Shown here one piece after another: positions 47,801 to 61,587 of a stretch of 64,000 bases of DNA (the stretch's first letter is position 1; every line of letters begins with the position of its first letter). Position numbers and translations under genes: made by a program. Source of the DNA: Thermothielavioides terrestris NRRL 8126 (taxonomy: Eukaryota; Ascomycota; Sordariomycetes; Sordariales; Chaetomiaceae); the NCBI RefSeq assembly GCF_000226115.1, contig NC_016458.1, positions 3,878,001 to 3,942,000 of the forward strand, read 5' to 3'. The notes under the pieces were generated by a model. It made no database searches. It had not been told where the DNA came from and saw only the letters and a program-made list of their open reading frames with translations.

Positions 47801-50665
47801 CCCCGCCTCTCCCCCTCCCAGCGGGATCGTGGCATGCGGCGCAGACTGCTGCCCAACCTGGGACTGTGCATGGCATGCCGGCGTCGTGTACCATTACAAC
47901 TAAACAGTCGTCCTTAACTTGATTGGGCATGTTGGTTGGAAAACGATGGACTCTAGGTGGGACAGCAGATGATGACGTTCCGTGAAAGCGGAACTCGCCC
48001 ACTTATCGTGTCCGTAGTACGGTGCATTTGCCAGTTGGGACACCCTCTGTTGCCGCTAAGGGTTGGCAGGTGTTTGCCTGGCATGGCATCAGCTTACTCG
48101 TCGGTGATGCTCTACCTCCGTTTAAAGAACCGTGCGGTCGGCGAGGTGCTAAGACGGCGCTGGTGTTCTGGCATGGGCCATAGAAGCAGGAATGGACAGC
48201 TTGACCTGCTTCTTCGATGACCTCCGGTTACCTGTTGCAAAACGAGCTTCGTAGTTCTCCAGCTGTCATCCCCGCTTCCTGCGCCCCCAAGCTGCTGGGA
48301 GGAGTCTGCGCGCCATCGCTATGGACTGCTGCCCGCACCCCGACTCGATAGCCCTACCCAGCTCTCCCCCCTCCGGGAGCGTAGTATTGCAGAGGGCGCA
48401 GGCGGCGCAAACTTCCGGCGTCATGGAACGGGCTGCGCTTCAACGGCGTCTTCGGACTTCTCAGCCGCGCCACAGTATCGACTGACCGCCAAGAGCTGGG
48501 CCAACGCTTCTTGCCTTGCCAGGGACAACGGGATGCTGTTGGTGTTGGTATGGGCGCTGGGTCCAAGTTGACGCAGCAATAGCATAGGCACCTATGCGGC
48601 GCCGAGAGAGGACGGTTGTGTTTTGAGAGAGCACAAGTAGCTCCGCCCCCGATCAGGGAAAACTTGAATGGCCTCCCCAGAGGCTGGAGATACGGCCTTG
48701 AACAGCCATGACCTGAGCTTCCTTCCCTCGAGGTAAGTAATGACCGATCCCCTCCTTCGCATTCACCGGACAGAAGCCGAACTTCCCGCGACGGTTGATC
48801 AAAGCCGCACAGTCGCAAGGAGGGAATGAAGTTTCAGTTCGATACTGCAGCAAATATCAGATATCACGAACTCTCGAGGACCATGATGAAGACCATGATG
48901 TTCCTGATTTTCCGAGGGTAGCAGGACATCCTGACCGAACGGCGACAGCGCCTCGCACGGCGTTCTCTCAACCGAGCTACATGCAACACTCGAGCATATA
49001 TGACGAGACTGTGGCATGGCCCTCGACATGGCCCTCGTCCGCCCTGGTCCTCAGCATTGTCCTCAGCATGGCCCATTACTTGAGTGTGAAGAAAACCCGT
49101 CAGCATTGCCACCCGAAGCCCGACGGGTGTGGCCTATCATTTCTTTAACCCTCGGCCACCTTCAGAATCTCGCTTTCTCTTCTCTGCCGTGAGAGCCGGT
49201 CCGTACAGTCAGTCCAGTCAATCCACCAGCTATTTCAGTCCGGAATGTGACCCGCAGTGCAATCACGACTTCGTGGCTCGCAATGCCTAGGAAGCCGGTC
49301 CCAAAAGGAACAATAACGTCACAACTTCAACCGCTAATTCTGTTCTCGAAAGTGCCCACTACACTGCATGCTCGAGATACGCCAGCCTGCCGTTGACGAT
49401 CTAACATGCTTAGTAGCATGGGTCGGTAACCTCTGGCTGCACAGGAGGAGCTCGATTTGCCCTTTCCCTTCGCTTATTGAGTTCTTTCTGTTCTCAGGAG
49501 GTCCAGGTAACATAGAACCAAGCAACCCCTGCATCGGTTTCGCACAATCCGGTGGCTGTTGAGCCCTCCGCGCGCGGACCTCCGTCTAGACAGACGGAGC
49601 GTCCTAGTTCCTCAAACTGCCTCACCGATGCGTTGTGCCAGTAAGACCGTCTGGATCATACGGACTGTCTGTCGAGACAGCCCTCAGCTCCTTCCCCTGA
49701 TACGAACGGCATACACCTGTCCGGAGGGACACGGCTGTGCTTTCGGGCATATCTCTTTTTCCCCCACTCCAATGTCGTAAGTAGGTGGGTTGGTTTGTGG
49801 AGGTTCTGCACCACTTCACGACCTCCCTTAGTTACCTATCAACATGATCGCACTCCTGTATCACTCCTCCGCAAAGGTTGTATGCAGTATTGAAACTGTA
49901 GCCAGGTCGCGGGTGACTTGCGTGGCAGGCTGCCGAGATCCCGCACCTTCGTTTATTCGAGCGTGAAGAGCATCCTGTCTTCGTGGATGTCGGAACGGAC
50001 CCGAGGTGAGCCGGGGCCGGAAGCTCGCCTCGGGGCCGGAACGGGATCGGTTGCCGGGAGAGGACGGAGGGGCCTCGAGGCCGAGAGGACTCCACCCCGC
50101 CGTTGCTACGGTACCCGACTCGGTGGCTCAGCGAGCAGCGGCAGGACGTTCTTCGACCTGAAGTGAACCCAAGAAAGCCTGTTCACTTTGAGCGATATCG
50201 CAAGAAAACGGGAGACCCGAAGGCAGCCATTGCCCGCCAGCGCCGCCCCCAGACTGCGTGATCCCGGTTTCGGCAGCGACCGAGTCATGCGTCTGGATCT
50301 CGGAGTGCCGGTTCGGTCCCCCCGGCCTCGGCTCTTTCCCAACATTCGGCTCTGATAAGATCGCGGCCCTTATCGGAGCCCCCTCCAACGGCGCCCAAGG
50401 CTGCCATTGGCCAATTGGCGACCCGCAGCCCCTCCATGACGCCAGCGGTCGCCTGGAGCCGAACCGTTAAGCCGCGAAAAAGCGATCCAACGGGAAACGG
50501 AGGAGCTGCCGGCGCTTTATCCCACCCATTCAAGGGCGCCAGACAACGCCGAGGTGACGGCTTCTGGAGGAAAAACATCGGATGAGGGGCACCGCTCTTG
50601 CGATTCGACGAACAGTTGCTGCTGCACCGTGTATAATCGGGAAACGAATCGCGCTCGTGTGGTTG

Positions 50666-50679
50666 CCGGCTCAAACCGG
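50666..50679. promoter_or_regulatory. Paired CCGG boxes (CCGG-N6-CCGG) in the P5C dehydrogenase promoter
   Basis: CCGG at 50666-50669 and 50676-50679 lie 56-69 bp before the start codon. Proline catabolism genes in Aspergillus are induced by the zinc-cluster regulator PrnA, for which paired CCGG boxes at similar spacing have been reported. CCGG is frequent in GC-rich DNA, so this is only a candidate. Confidence 0.35.
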
Positions 50680-50734
50680 CTCCTCCGTCACCCGTCACCC
50701 CTCCTGTCGCCGCCGCGCGCCTGTTTAAGCAGTC

Positions 50735-52649
<1,915 letters not shown>

Positions 52650-53831
52650 CAGACGTGGGGGCGGCGGGAAGGAACTTATCTAACCAGGGGTGGTTAACGT
52701 TATCGACCCTGAATTTGGCAATGACTAGTGTATGAATCTGAGCCGCGGAAGCACAACAAGCACTGCTCCGCAGTACAGAGCAAGAGCCTGGGAGATGACC
52801 GGGCCCAGACGGATAAACACGGGACGAGTGATACATTACATAGGACACGTATGATGAGGACGGAGCCAAGTCTGTTGGTCGGAATGTCTCATTTGCCTTG
52901 AAATTCAATTCCGTGGTGGCTCTGTAAAACGGGAACCAGTTTTGCAGTCGACACGCGAGCACTGGGGGTGAGCTCCGAGCGGAACGGCGAACCGGCTGCG
53001 GGCGTGTTCAAAGCATTGGACAGGGTGCCGTGACGATCAGCGAGGCCGCAGGTTCCTCAGGAGGGGCGTGGCCGTCTTGCTCGACCGCCGTTGGACAGCC
53101 GGGTGCTGTCGTGCTTGAGCGGCTTTGAAGTTGCCCCCCTTCCCCCGGAAGCTCTCGCGGGACCCAAAGCAGTTGAATTCGATCATAGCCGGGGACCCCT
53201 ACAGAAAAAGAGCCTGGCAACACGGGCCCAAAATTTGCAAAGGGTCACATTTACTGTAGGCGCTGCCCACTTCACCAACATCACCCGGGGATCGGGCCAA
53301 TCAGCGCCCGGGATCGCACCTCGTGCCTCGTACAAGGGAGCTGAGCACGCGACCGTTCTTGCCTCCCCCAGCTTCCACCCCGGGTCAGGCACTCGCCCCT
53401 CCCCCGTCCCTCTGCGGTTGCGTGCGTCGTGACCTCGGGCTGAGGCGGCCGCGTGCAACCCACAAAATGCCGGATCCAATGTCTCACCCTGCGCGTTTGC
53501 CTCCGTGGGAGGTCTGCTGCGTGCGTGGCGCCGGAGCGAACGTTGCTTATCTCGCTCCCCCTCGCCGCTGTACTCTGTAACTGCTGGCGTGGCTATTCCG
53601 TACAGACACCTGTACATCCGTACGCCTTTTGACCTCGGGGTTCGTCGCACAGCCCAGAGACATTGCTGTGTTTCTTATCAAGCCTGCCAAGCACGACATT
53701 GCCGTCTTGCCCTCCGGTCCTACCCCGTCAAAAGCTGGGCACGCGCCACTCCTTCGAGCCAGCCGCCTTTTACACCCAGTAGAAGACTTCCTCGAGCTTG
53801 TCTGTCGAGCGTATCCCCGTCGACAGCAGGA
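52650..53831. other. Intergenic region upstream of the bHLH gene
   Basis: This 1.2-kb region has no supported gene and contains one copy of the dispersed motif (TATTCCGTAC at 53594-53603) about 230 bp before the bHLH start. The bHLH frame is open upstream to 53505, but no conserved residues precede the chosen ATG. Confidence 0.5.
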
Positions 53832-55010
53832 ATGCCTCGGACCACGCTGCTCCCGACGCCGGCGTCGTCGACCGACATCAAAGGCCAGGACGGCTCCAAG
53901 ATGGCCTCGCTGCAGTTGGCCTTTGAGCTGCCGCCACCCGCCGTGGCCAGCGAGGGCAGCCCGAGCCTGCCAACCACCACGGCCACGCTGTATCCGACGC
54001 AGGCGAGCGAGACCGTGAAGTCGCGCCGTCGCTCGTCCGCCGCGAACCCGCCCAAGGATCAATTCGCCCTTCCGCCACCACCCACCCGTTCTCGCAAGAT
54101 CATCCAGATGAAGCCTCGCGAAGAGGCCAGCGCCGAGACGCCGTCTTCGAACGCAAAGAAGAGCGGCACCGCGGCCGCGTCCACCGCCGCAGCGGCGGCC
54201 GGCACCAAGAGGAAACAGCCGTCGGCGACGAGCGCCGCGGGGCGCAAGATCGCCAGGAAGACAGCGCACAGCCTGATCGAGCGGCGGCGGCGGTCCAAGA
54301 TGAATGAGGAGTTTGCGGTGCTCAAGAGCCTCATACCGGCGTGCACCGGAGAGATGCACAAGTTGGCCATCCTGCAGGTTGGTGTCCTCTCCTCTTCCCT
54401 GACTCGCTGCGTATACTCGGGTCCTCCGGCTGACGCTCGAATCTAGGCCTCGATCGAGTACGTCAGGTATCTGGAGGACTGCATTGCGAAGCTCAAAGCC
54501 CAATGCGGGTCCGACGCGAAAGCCGACGCAGAAACAAAACGTGCCCCGTCGGGGCTGCCGTCGCCGGCCCTCGGAGACGGCTATAATGCCAGCCGCAGCT
54601 ATCCGTCGACAAACCACTCGGGGTCCCCGGACATTGAGATGACCAGTTCGCCGAGCGTGGCTTCACCCGGCTTCACCCCGATCGCCGGACGCTCCCAGCA
54701 GCCGTCGGTCTCCCCGGCGCTGGCGCCTGAAGACGCGCGGAACCGTCACAACTCGTACTCGTCCGTCTCGTCAGAGTACCGTCTCCATGGGTACAGCACA
54801 CCAGCAACAACCTCGCCTTTCTTTGGCCCGCAGCATCCGCATTCAGCCTACGGCTCGGCGTTGACGAGCCCTGCCCTTCCGCCCCAAAGAGACCTCGACC
54901 AGGAGGCCACGGCTGCGCTGCTGATGCTGAACCAGATGGACAGGCGCGCGAGCAGTACTAGCACGATCGCGCCGCGAGGCATGAGCGTGAGGGACCTCCT
55001 CAGTAGCTGA
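53832..55010 (+). CDS. bHLH transcription factor, DevR/Esc1-like
   Basis: Predicted exons are 53832-54377 and 54447-55010 (intron 69 bp), giving 369 residues. The N-terminal 140 residues are Pro/Ala/Ser-rich. The basic helix-loop-helix domain runs from about residue 142 to 198: RKTAHSLIERRRRSKMNEEF, then a loop, then HKLAILQ / ASIEYVRYLEDC split by the intron inside helix 2. The His-Glu-Arg pattern (H, E and R in HSLIERRRR) predicts binding to E-box CANNTG sites. The best resemblance I recall is to Aspergillus DevR (conidiation and sexual development) and fission yeast Esc1. The C-terminus is Ser/Pro-rich and ends in a short conserved-looking MSVRDLLSS. The target genes cannot be read from the sequence. 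Confidence 0.85.
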
Positions 55011-56761
55011 CAAAGCCTCTGAGGTGCTAGCCTGTGAAACCAAGGGGCCGACCGGTCTGAAAACCGCGAGAAAGAGGCCGGAGATAGGTGGCGGGCTTCA
55101 GCTCTTGCCTCGCCTGTCGTTTGTATGCACCATCTCCATTTGACCCGGGGTCCTGGGGATTCGTCAAACGTCCCGAGGTGGTTCGATGCGCGTCTTCTGC
55201 CGGCCGGATCAACACAAGAGCGCGGAGGCATGAGCCAATCTGATCGCATGTTATCAGACTTCGTTATGCACCTCCGGGCAGGGCAGCGAGACGCCCAGTC
55301 CAAACGGAGCTGATGCATGTGTCAAGCCGGCCAGCCACTGCTAGGTGCGCTGCCCGGACACATCTGGCTGGTGCCGTGAGGTTTCCTTCACCCAAGCCGA
55401 TGGTTCGACTGCGGCTGTCTGGTCCGTCGATGGGTGTTTTGGCATCTGCAAGGGGGGGAGCGGCGGGGGGAGGAAGTCTCACATATCGGACGGGAACTGC
55501 ATCGTGAAAGGATTGTCAAAACATCAAAAGCGTCGAAGGCGGATGGTAATGCGGGTAACAGGGAGGTCGGGGTGCGAGCCAACAGTCGATTTGGACCGAG
55601 AATGGCTCCACCGACCTGGCTCTGCACGCCCCAGACGACCGCCTGATTCAGTGGAACCAGGGGCGGTTGCGCATTTTCGCCCATGGCAGTGTCGAAGCTC
55701 TGTGTTTCACATGGTTTATATCGTACGAGGCGGGGTTTGGAATATCGCGCACAAGCTTTCGCGAAGCCTTTGCCGCTCCCGCGCCCGCGCCCACCGTGAC
55801 CCTAACCCCTGCCCAGCTGCACGTGAGACCCCTGAGCTTCCACATCGCCCCTGGCCACATGGGGACAATGAGCAATGACGGTTGTCGAGTTTGTGTGGAG
55901 AGGATGCTGCACACTCACGATCTAACCACGGGGCAGCAGCTGTCTCGGCGGGGTTTGGAAAGATGCTTGGCGAGCTGGTTCGGTCTCAGTCGCGTCTAAG
56001 TGTACTGCTACAGCCCTAGTCTCTCTCGTAAGGCGTTGTCATAAGTCTATATATTCGTCCTTCAGTCCCGGTTTGTGGCCGCTCGGTGTTGTTCTCACGC
56101 CGGCAAGCAGCAGCTTCACAGCACAAACACTCCAGAATTCCTCACGGCTCTGGCAGTCCGTGACGGTCCTGTTGTGCCTGGCGGCGCATATCACAGTCAG
56201 CCCCAGCAGCGGACTTCCTATTTCTGCGCGTTCCCCAGATTGCCCGTCAAGTGGTCCGGAGGGGACTACAGCCAAGCCTCGTTTCCGTCGCCGCCGGCAG
56301 CCTCCACTCCGCGCACGCTCCCGCCGTACCCGGCCGACCTCCACCGCAGGCAGAACTCGGGCTCATATAGACCCCGTATCCTTCCCGTCGTCCCGGCCAA
56401 CGCCCTCCCTTCCGACTCGCCAACACCCGGCCGCCTCCACCAGCCCAATCCGTCGAAGGTTGCCCCTGCTCTTCCGGCTGCCGTCAGCACTACCCCTACA
56501 GCCAACACTACCGCCGCCAGTACCCGCAGTCGTCCGGCGAGAACCATCTTCTCCGCCGCCAAGACCCGTCCGCTTCGCCTCGTCGAGGAGTCTCTCATCC
56601 GCAGCCGCAAGCGCAAGGCGCCCGTCTTCTACGCGCAGAGCTCGCGCACCGCTATCAGGTCCCTGACGTACATCACCGTCCAGCACCGCCATCACCACCA
56701 GCCGCCAGACTCGGCGACGACGACGACAACACCGCCAGCAGGAGGAGCAACCGCTGACATA
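55011..56761. other. Intergenic region before the small conserved gene
   Basis: No gene is supported. Two overlapping open frames cross 56073-56760; one (from 56075) is in phase with the next gene and could extend it upstream, but its composition (Pro, Thr and Arg runs) and the good ATG at 56762 make it more likely 5' leader. Confidence 0.5.
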
Positions 56762-57309
56762 ATGGCCACCACCAACCCCGTCATGCCCAAGGTCACTGCC
56801 CCCCTTCCCAGCCTGCCCGGCACGGCCATACGCCCTGGTGCTGGCGCCAGCGGCGGCGGCGAGGGCGACAAGGATAGACTGTTGGCTGACTTGCGTCGTC
56901 AGGTACGCCGTTTCTTTCGCGCATTATCCTCTCTCTCTCTATCTCTAGCCTTTTCATGATCCTCAATGAAGTTATCCTTTCCACCCACATAAAGCATAAT
57001 CGGTTGTTGCTCTTGTCTGGTAAGCCTGGTGGTCTGCCGCAACAGGAGGACTGACAAAGGGAAACAAACGAAAAACAGCTCGACGACTCGGCGTCGGACG
57101 CCTCGTCGGTCGACTCGCGCGGCCGCCGGCGCCGCCGGAACAACAACAAGCAGCTCACGCAGGCCGGCGGAGGCGGGCTGGCCGCCCCGGCGGTGCTCCC
57201 GCGGCTGGCCGAGACGAAGCCGGTGCGGCTGCAGCTGGGGCTGAACCTGGACGTCGAGCTCGAGCTGAAGGCGCGGCTGCAGGGCGATGTGTCGCTGACG
57301 CTGCTGTGA
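56762..57309 (+). CDS. Small conserved fungal protein of unknown function
   Basis: Predicted exons are 56762-56902 and 57079-57309, giving 123 residues ending in TGA. The N-terminal half is disordered, with an Arg/Asn-rich patch (RGRRRRRNNNKQ). The conserved part is the C-terminal block VRLQLGLNLDVELELKARLQ followed by a Gly-Asp-Val strand, which I recognise as a recurrent ending of small uncharacterised ascomycete proteins; no function is known to me. An oddity is that the last bases, CTGCT-GTGAGT, form a textbook splice donor (57306-57311) that overlaps the stop. If it is used with the acceptor at 57590, the frame continues for 91 more codons (see 57591-57864). Which form is real, or whether both are made, cannot be decided here. 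Confidence 0.6.
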
Positions 57310-57590
57310 GTTCTGACCCAGTTCGATCCGTAACCCTTCTCACCAACCCAAACCCACCCCCACCCCCCCCCTTCATCGACATTCCCGCCTATCACCCCCT
57401 CCCTTCGCTTCAACCTCAACCCACCTCTGGACGTCCCTACCGCAGGGGAAGAAGGCAGTCTCAGTCGATAGCTGACATGCTGACCCCCCTTTTCTTTTCC
57501 CCCCCTCCCCCATCAAAAGACAATAAATTAGAAAACGCACGCACACCCAAGCCAACCTGCAAAAAAACCCCACCTCCACAAAGGAAATAG

Positions 57591-57864
57591 AATCGAAACG
57601 ACCCCCTCGACTCGACCACCACCGCCGTCAGCTACCGAACTGCGCCCCGACCCCCACCACCTCGGCACGGTCTCCCACGACCTCTTTGTCCTGCGCGTGG
57701 GCCGCTTCCGGCTGCGCCGGCGGTGGATCGACCGCGACGTGAGCGCGTCGCTGACGGCTGCTGTTGTGCTGGGTATTGCGCTGGCTGGGTTCCTGTTGGG
57801 CTGGTTTGCCGCGGGGGCGGCGGGGGTGGCGGGGGAGCTGCTGGGTTGGGGGTGTTCTTTTTGA
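57591..57864 (+). other. Possible third exon encoding a transmembrane tail
   Basis: From 57591 the plus strand has a frame with strongly GC-biased third positions, reading LRPDPHHLGTVSHDLFVLRV, then an Arg-rich patch RFRLRRRW, then a hydrophobic segment SLTAAVVLGIALAGFLLGWF, and ending in TGA at 57862-57864. Joined to the donor at 57306 it stays in phase and would make a 213-residue protein with a C-terminal membrane anchor. The intervening 285 bp are pyrimidine-rich. The codon bias argues that it is coding; the join itself is inference. Confidence 0.45.
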
Positions 57865-58544
57865 GTGTTCTCCTTGAGCGTTCTTATTTCTCTTCTCTGC
57901 TTTTCGGTCTCTTCCTCTTCCTCTTGTTCTCCTTGCTGGTCTCAAGGAGGTCTCGAGGAGGAGGAGGTGGGGAAAAGGGGGGAAGGGGATATAAGGGACG
58001 GGGGAGGTAAGGGATCTCTGAGCAATGTTGTGCATGATGACAGGGGAGCAAATGGGTTCTGGGAACAAAATCAGTGGAACATGAAGATTGTATTCAAATT
58101 GGATATGGATGGTTTCTTACCACCTGGAGCATCGCCGGTATCTCCTGTTTTGTGTAGGTTCGCTTTGTTGCATCTCTCCCGTGTCCTCCTCACAGCGCCT
58201 CCTGACTGTCGAAGTCGAAGACGGAGACACATCCACGCCTCTCACAGATGTAGCGTTGCTATAAACCGTGAGCAGAAACAATGAAACAGTCCCACGACGG
58301 GTGAACGCTCTCGGTATTGAGATTACATTACACTGCTCAACTCTTCATCAATGCACACAAGAACAGATTCCCAATCCCGTCCCCCCAAAGTCCGCCACCG
58401 GCACCTTGACATTAGATCTGGTATCCAGACATAACTGCTCATATCCACACACTTATCCCACCCGGTCAGATCAACGCAAATCCCCGCAATCAACGCCGCT
58501 GATAATCGTACACTTCCGTCCCCAGCCTCCATCCATCCACTCAT
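57865..58544. other. Convergent 3' interval
   Basis: These 680 bp lie between the small conserved gene (plus) and the phosphatase gene (minus). They contain C/T-rich runs on the plus strand and no supported gene. Confidence 0.5.
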
Positions 58545-61500
58545 TCACCTCCCACTCCCACGACTCCCACTCCTCCCCGCCGAAACAGCCACCGACGCGG
58601 ACGCAGACATTGATGCAGACACCGACGCAGTCCCCGACGCCGATCCCGACCCGGCGCTCGCCGGCGGCCGCTGCGCCCGGCGCGACGGCAGCGCCTCGAC
58701 GCTGGGCGGGCGCGGCCCCGCGTACGCGAGCGCGGGGATGGTCAGGCCGTAGCCCTCGGTGCGGCCGGCGCGGTCGTGCTGGTCGATCTCGACGCAGATG
58801 CACACGTCGAGGCCGCCGTCGGCGGCGCGGCCGTGCCGGGCCGGGTCGGCCGCCTTGTGCTTGGTGCCGCAGTTGACCTCGCCCGCGTGCAGTGGGTGGT
58901 GGCCGTCTTTGGGTTTGTTGCTGCTGCTGTTGTTGTTGATGTTGTTGTGGTCGGGATTAGTGTGGTCGGGGTCGCCGTTAGCGGCGGCAACGGGCGCGGC
59001 GGGGTCGTCACGGCTGTTGTTGTTGGGCGAGTTCTCGGTGAGCATGGCGAAATTGCGGCTCGGCATGGTGACGCTGTTGTGGCTCGCCGTTTTGGTGCTG
59101 TCGCCCGGATCCTTGTCGAACAGCCTGAGCAGCGTCTCGTCCGTCTCGTCGTTGAGGTGGTGGATCTTGTTGCGGCGCGCGAGCAGGTTGGCCACGGCCG
59201 CGGGCGGCGGCTTGTTGACGATGGCGGACGAGACGACGTTGACGATGTAGCGGTAGTCCTGCTCGACGGGGATGTTCAGCCGCGGGTTCGCGTAGAACCG
59301 CCCCAGCGCGGCGAGGTGCACGTCGCCGCTCAGGATGGTGATGCGGATCGAGAACTGGGCGCAGATGCCCTGCAGCTTCTCGACCAGCCAGTTGCGCTCC
59401 TTCTTGTGCGTGCGCGCCGTGTAGTGGTCGTCGAGATCGTCCAGGAGATCCACGCTGCCATCGAACGAGTTGAAGAAGCTGCCGCCGATGCCCATGCGGC
59501 GGTTCAGCAGCTTGATGGGGCCCATGACCGGGCTCGAGAAGATGTTTTCGAGCCAGGTTAGGCGCTGGGGTTGTTAGCACACGCTCAGCGAGAAAATGTA
59601 GGGAGTAAAAGCGGCTGGACCCACGGGATACGCGATGGGAATTCCCAGGAGCAGGATCAGATGCTTGAACGGGCGCCCAGAGCTTGCCGCAGCCTGGAGT
59701 TCCTGCTTCAGGCGGGTGAAGATGGCATCGTACGTCGCGGGGTAGTTGACTTGGTGTCTCGTGCGCTGTGCTGCGTTAGGCGGGAAGCTAGATCACCAAG
59801 CGGACGGAAAAGTATATACCTCGGTGCGGGCGTCGATGCCCAAGAAGGCGATCCTAGCACCCAGCCGGGCAAACATGTTGTGGGAATGCTCGGCGACATA
59901 CGGCTACACCACGTAAGCTAGCTGTTCCGTTCCGAGTGATGCTTCAAGGAGAGGGAGACCTACTCCAGCCTGTGGACCGTAGATGTAGTTGGGCTCCTCG
60001 ATGCGCGGGTGGACGTATACGTTCATGGACTGGCTGGGATCGATGCCCTGTGCTTCTTCGACCGAAGCAGGCGGAACAGAATCTGCGCTGGTTAATGCGG
60101 CTCCTCCGGCTGCTGTTAGAGAAGCACCCACCTGATGTGTAGGTCGACGGCGGCGGCGGGAGGTGGTGCTGGAACAGCATGTAGTACTTGTGCGCGGTGC
60201 CGCCGATGCCCCTGAAGACGTCGCACTTCATGAACTCGTTCACATACGATCCAAATCCGTCAATGATCTGGGGGGGCGTCAGCATCCGCCATGGTCCTTC
60301 GGTTTCAAGCGAGCTGGACGGCGCGCCGCTTACGTCGTGGTCATCCCAGATGTTCAACTGCGGGATCTGACCGTTGGCAGTCGCAAAGGGCTCGGTCGAG
60401 TACCTGTTGCGGCGTCGGTTAGCAAGCAAAGCTCTTTAAAGCAAAAGCGGCCCCACGCACCAGCGGATGTAGTTCCTCAGGTAGTAGTCGTCGCACTCTC
60501 GGCGCAGGCTCTCCGGGAACGGGTGGTCCCTCCTCTTCTTCGGGTTCGCAATGTCGGACCACGGCCGGAGCGGACCCGAGACCCGAATGCCGTCGTTGTA
60601 GATCTGGTCGCCGCCGCCAATCCTGCGACCATCGTTAGCATCTGAAAGGAGCCCCCGCCTTTCTCAACCCGGAGCCAAATTGCTCCTGCTTCTTTCTTAC
60701 ATGACGTGGAACGGCCGCTGATGGTGCCGGCGAAGCACGTCGTTCCACAGCGCCGGGCCGCTCCAGGCCTCCTCATCGGTGCCGACGCTGAACCCGTTGC
60801 ACGAGTAGAACATGATGCGCATGGACTCGTCGAGCGCGGGCACGAAGAAGCTGTTGACGCGCGGTTTCGTCGCGCTGGCGAACCGCAGCCCCGGCAGCTC
60901 ATACTCCCACCGGGTCTCGGCCGCCTCCATCTCAATCCGAAGGTCAAACCGCCAGAAGGTGTTGCGCGCGTCCGAGTAGAGACATATGCCCTGGACATCC
61001 ACGCCGGTCCTCGCGCCGCTGCCGTCCCCACCGACCCTGCGCAGGGTGAGCGTCGGCACGACAGGCTGCGTGCGCCCGCCGCCGGCCGTGACCACCAGCA
61101 CGCTTCCGACCCACACGGCACCGTCCATCCGGCGGTAATTCAGCAGCGGGCCGCAGACGATCTCCTTGCCGTCCGGCGGGGGCCCGGCCCGTGGCTGTTG
61201 TTGGCGGCCAGCAGCGGGAGTGCTGTCCTCGACAGCGGCCCTCGCGTCGGGCGCGCCGGCCACGACGGGCCTGAAGCGCGCGGTGGCGGGGCGCGAGCGG
61301 GCCTCGGCGCTCGGGGGCTCGACGCGCGACTTGTTGAGGAAGTCGGCCAGGTCGCTGACGCCGCCGCCGCGCGAGTGGGCGTCGCGGGCGACGGGGCTGG
61401 CACCGTGGTGGTAGTGGTGGGCATGCGTCTTCTCGTAGCGCGAGAAGGCCGTCGACTCGGCGTGCCGCCAGCGGTTGGCCGAGGCGTACGGGTTGCGCGC

Positions 61501-61587
61501 GTCGCGCTGGTCGTGCTCGTGCTCGTAGTCGTCGGTCTGCGCGTCGCGGCCGCTGTCGGCCGGCGCGTCTAGAGCTTGCGAAGCCAT
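58545..61587 (-). CDS. PhoD-like metallophosphatase, fungal type
   Basis: Predicted exons: 61587-60701, 60622-60461, 60403-60334, 60267-60132, 60082-59964, 59903-59820, 59765-59625 and 59564-58545, with phases that all agree, giving 872 residues. The N-terminal 100 residues are disordered and His-rich. The metallophosphatase core starts near residue 290 with GGGDQIYND, continues with IWDDHDIIDGFGSY and ends with ILSGDVHLAALG, the three metal-binding blocks of PhoD-type enzymes. A long Asn/Asp-rich insert and the family-typical strand LDVCICVEIDQH, then YGLTIPAL, close the conserved part. The final 60 residues are a low-complexity Ala/Ser/Val run. No signal peptide or membrane segment is seen, so it is probably intracellular. 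Family members are presumed phosphodiesterases or phosphatases with unknown natural substrates in fungi. The next gene downstream on the map (rhomboid) is on the same strand but 1.2 kb away. Confidence 0.85.

Larger units (their letters stand above)
43670..50665. other. Long gene-poor interval
   Basis: Seven kilobases without a frame I can support. The left end should hold the promoter of the membrane-protein gene, the right end that of the P5C dehydrogenase gene. Notable contents are short tandem repeats at 44307-44340 (CCCATT/CCCACT) and 44786-44817 (AGGGGC), a copy of the dispersed motif at 46466, and GACATGGCCCTC-like repeats near 49,015-49,075. Frames of up to 266 codons (46519-47319) lack family resemblance and codon bias. 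Confidence 0.5.
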
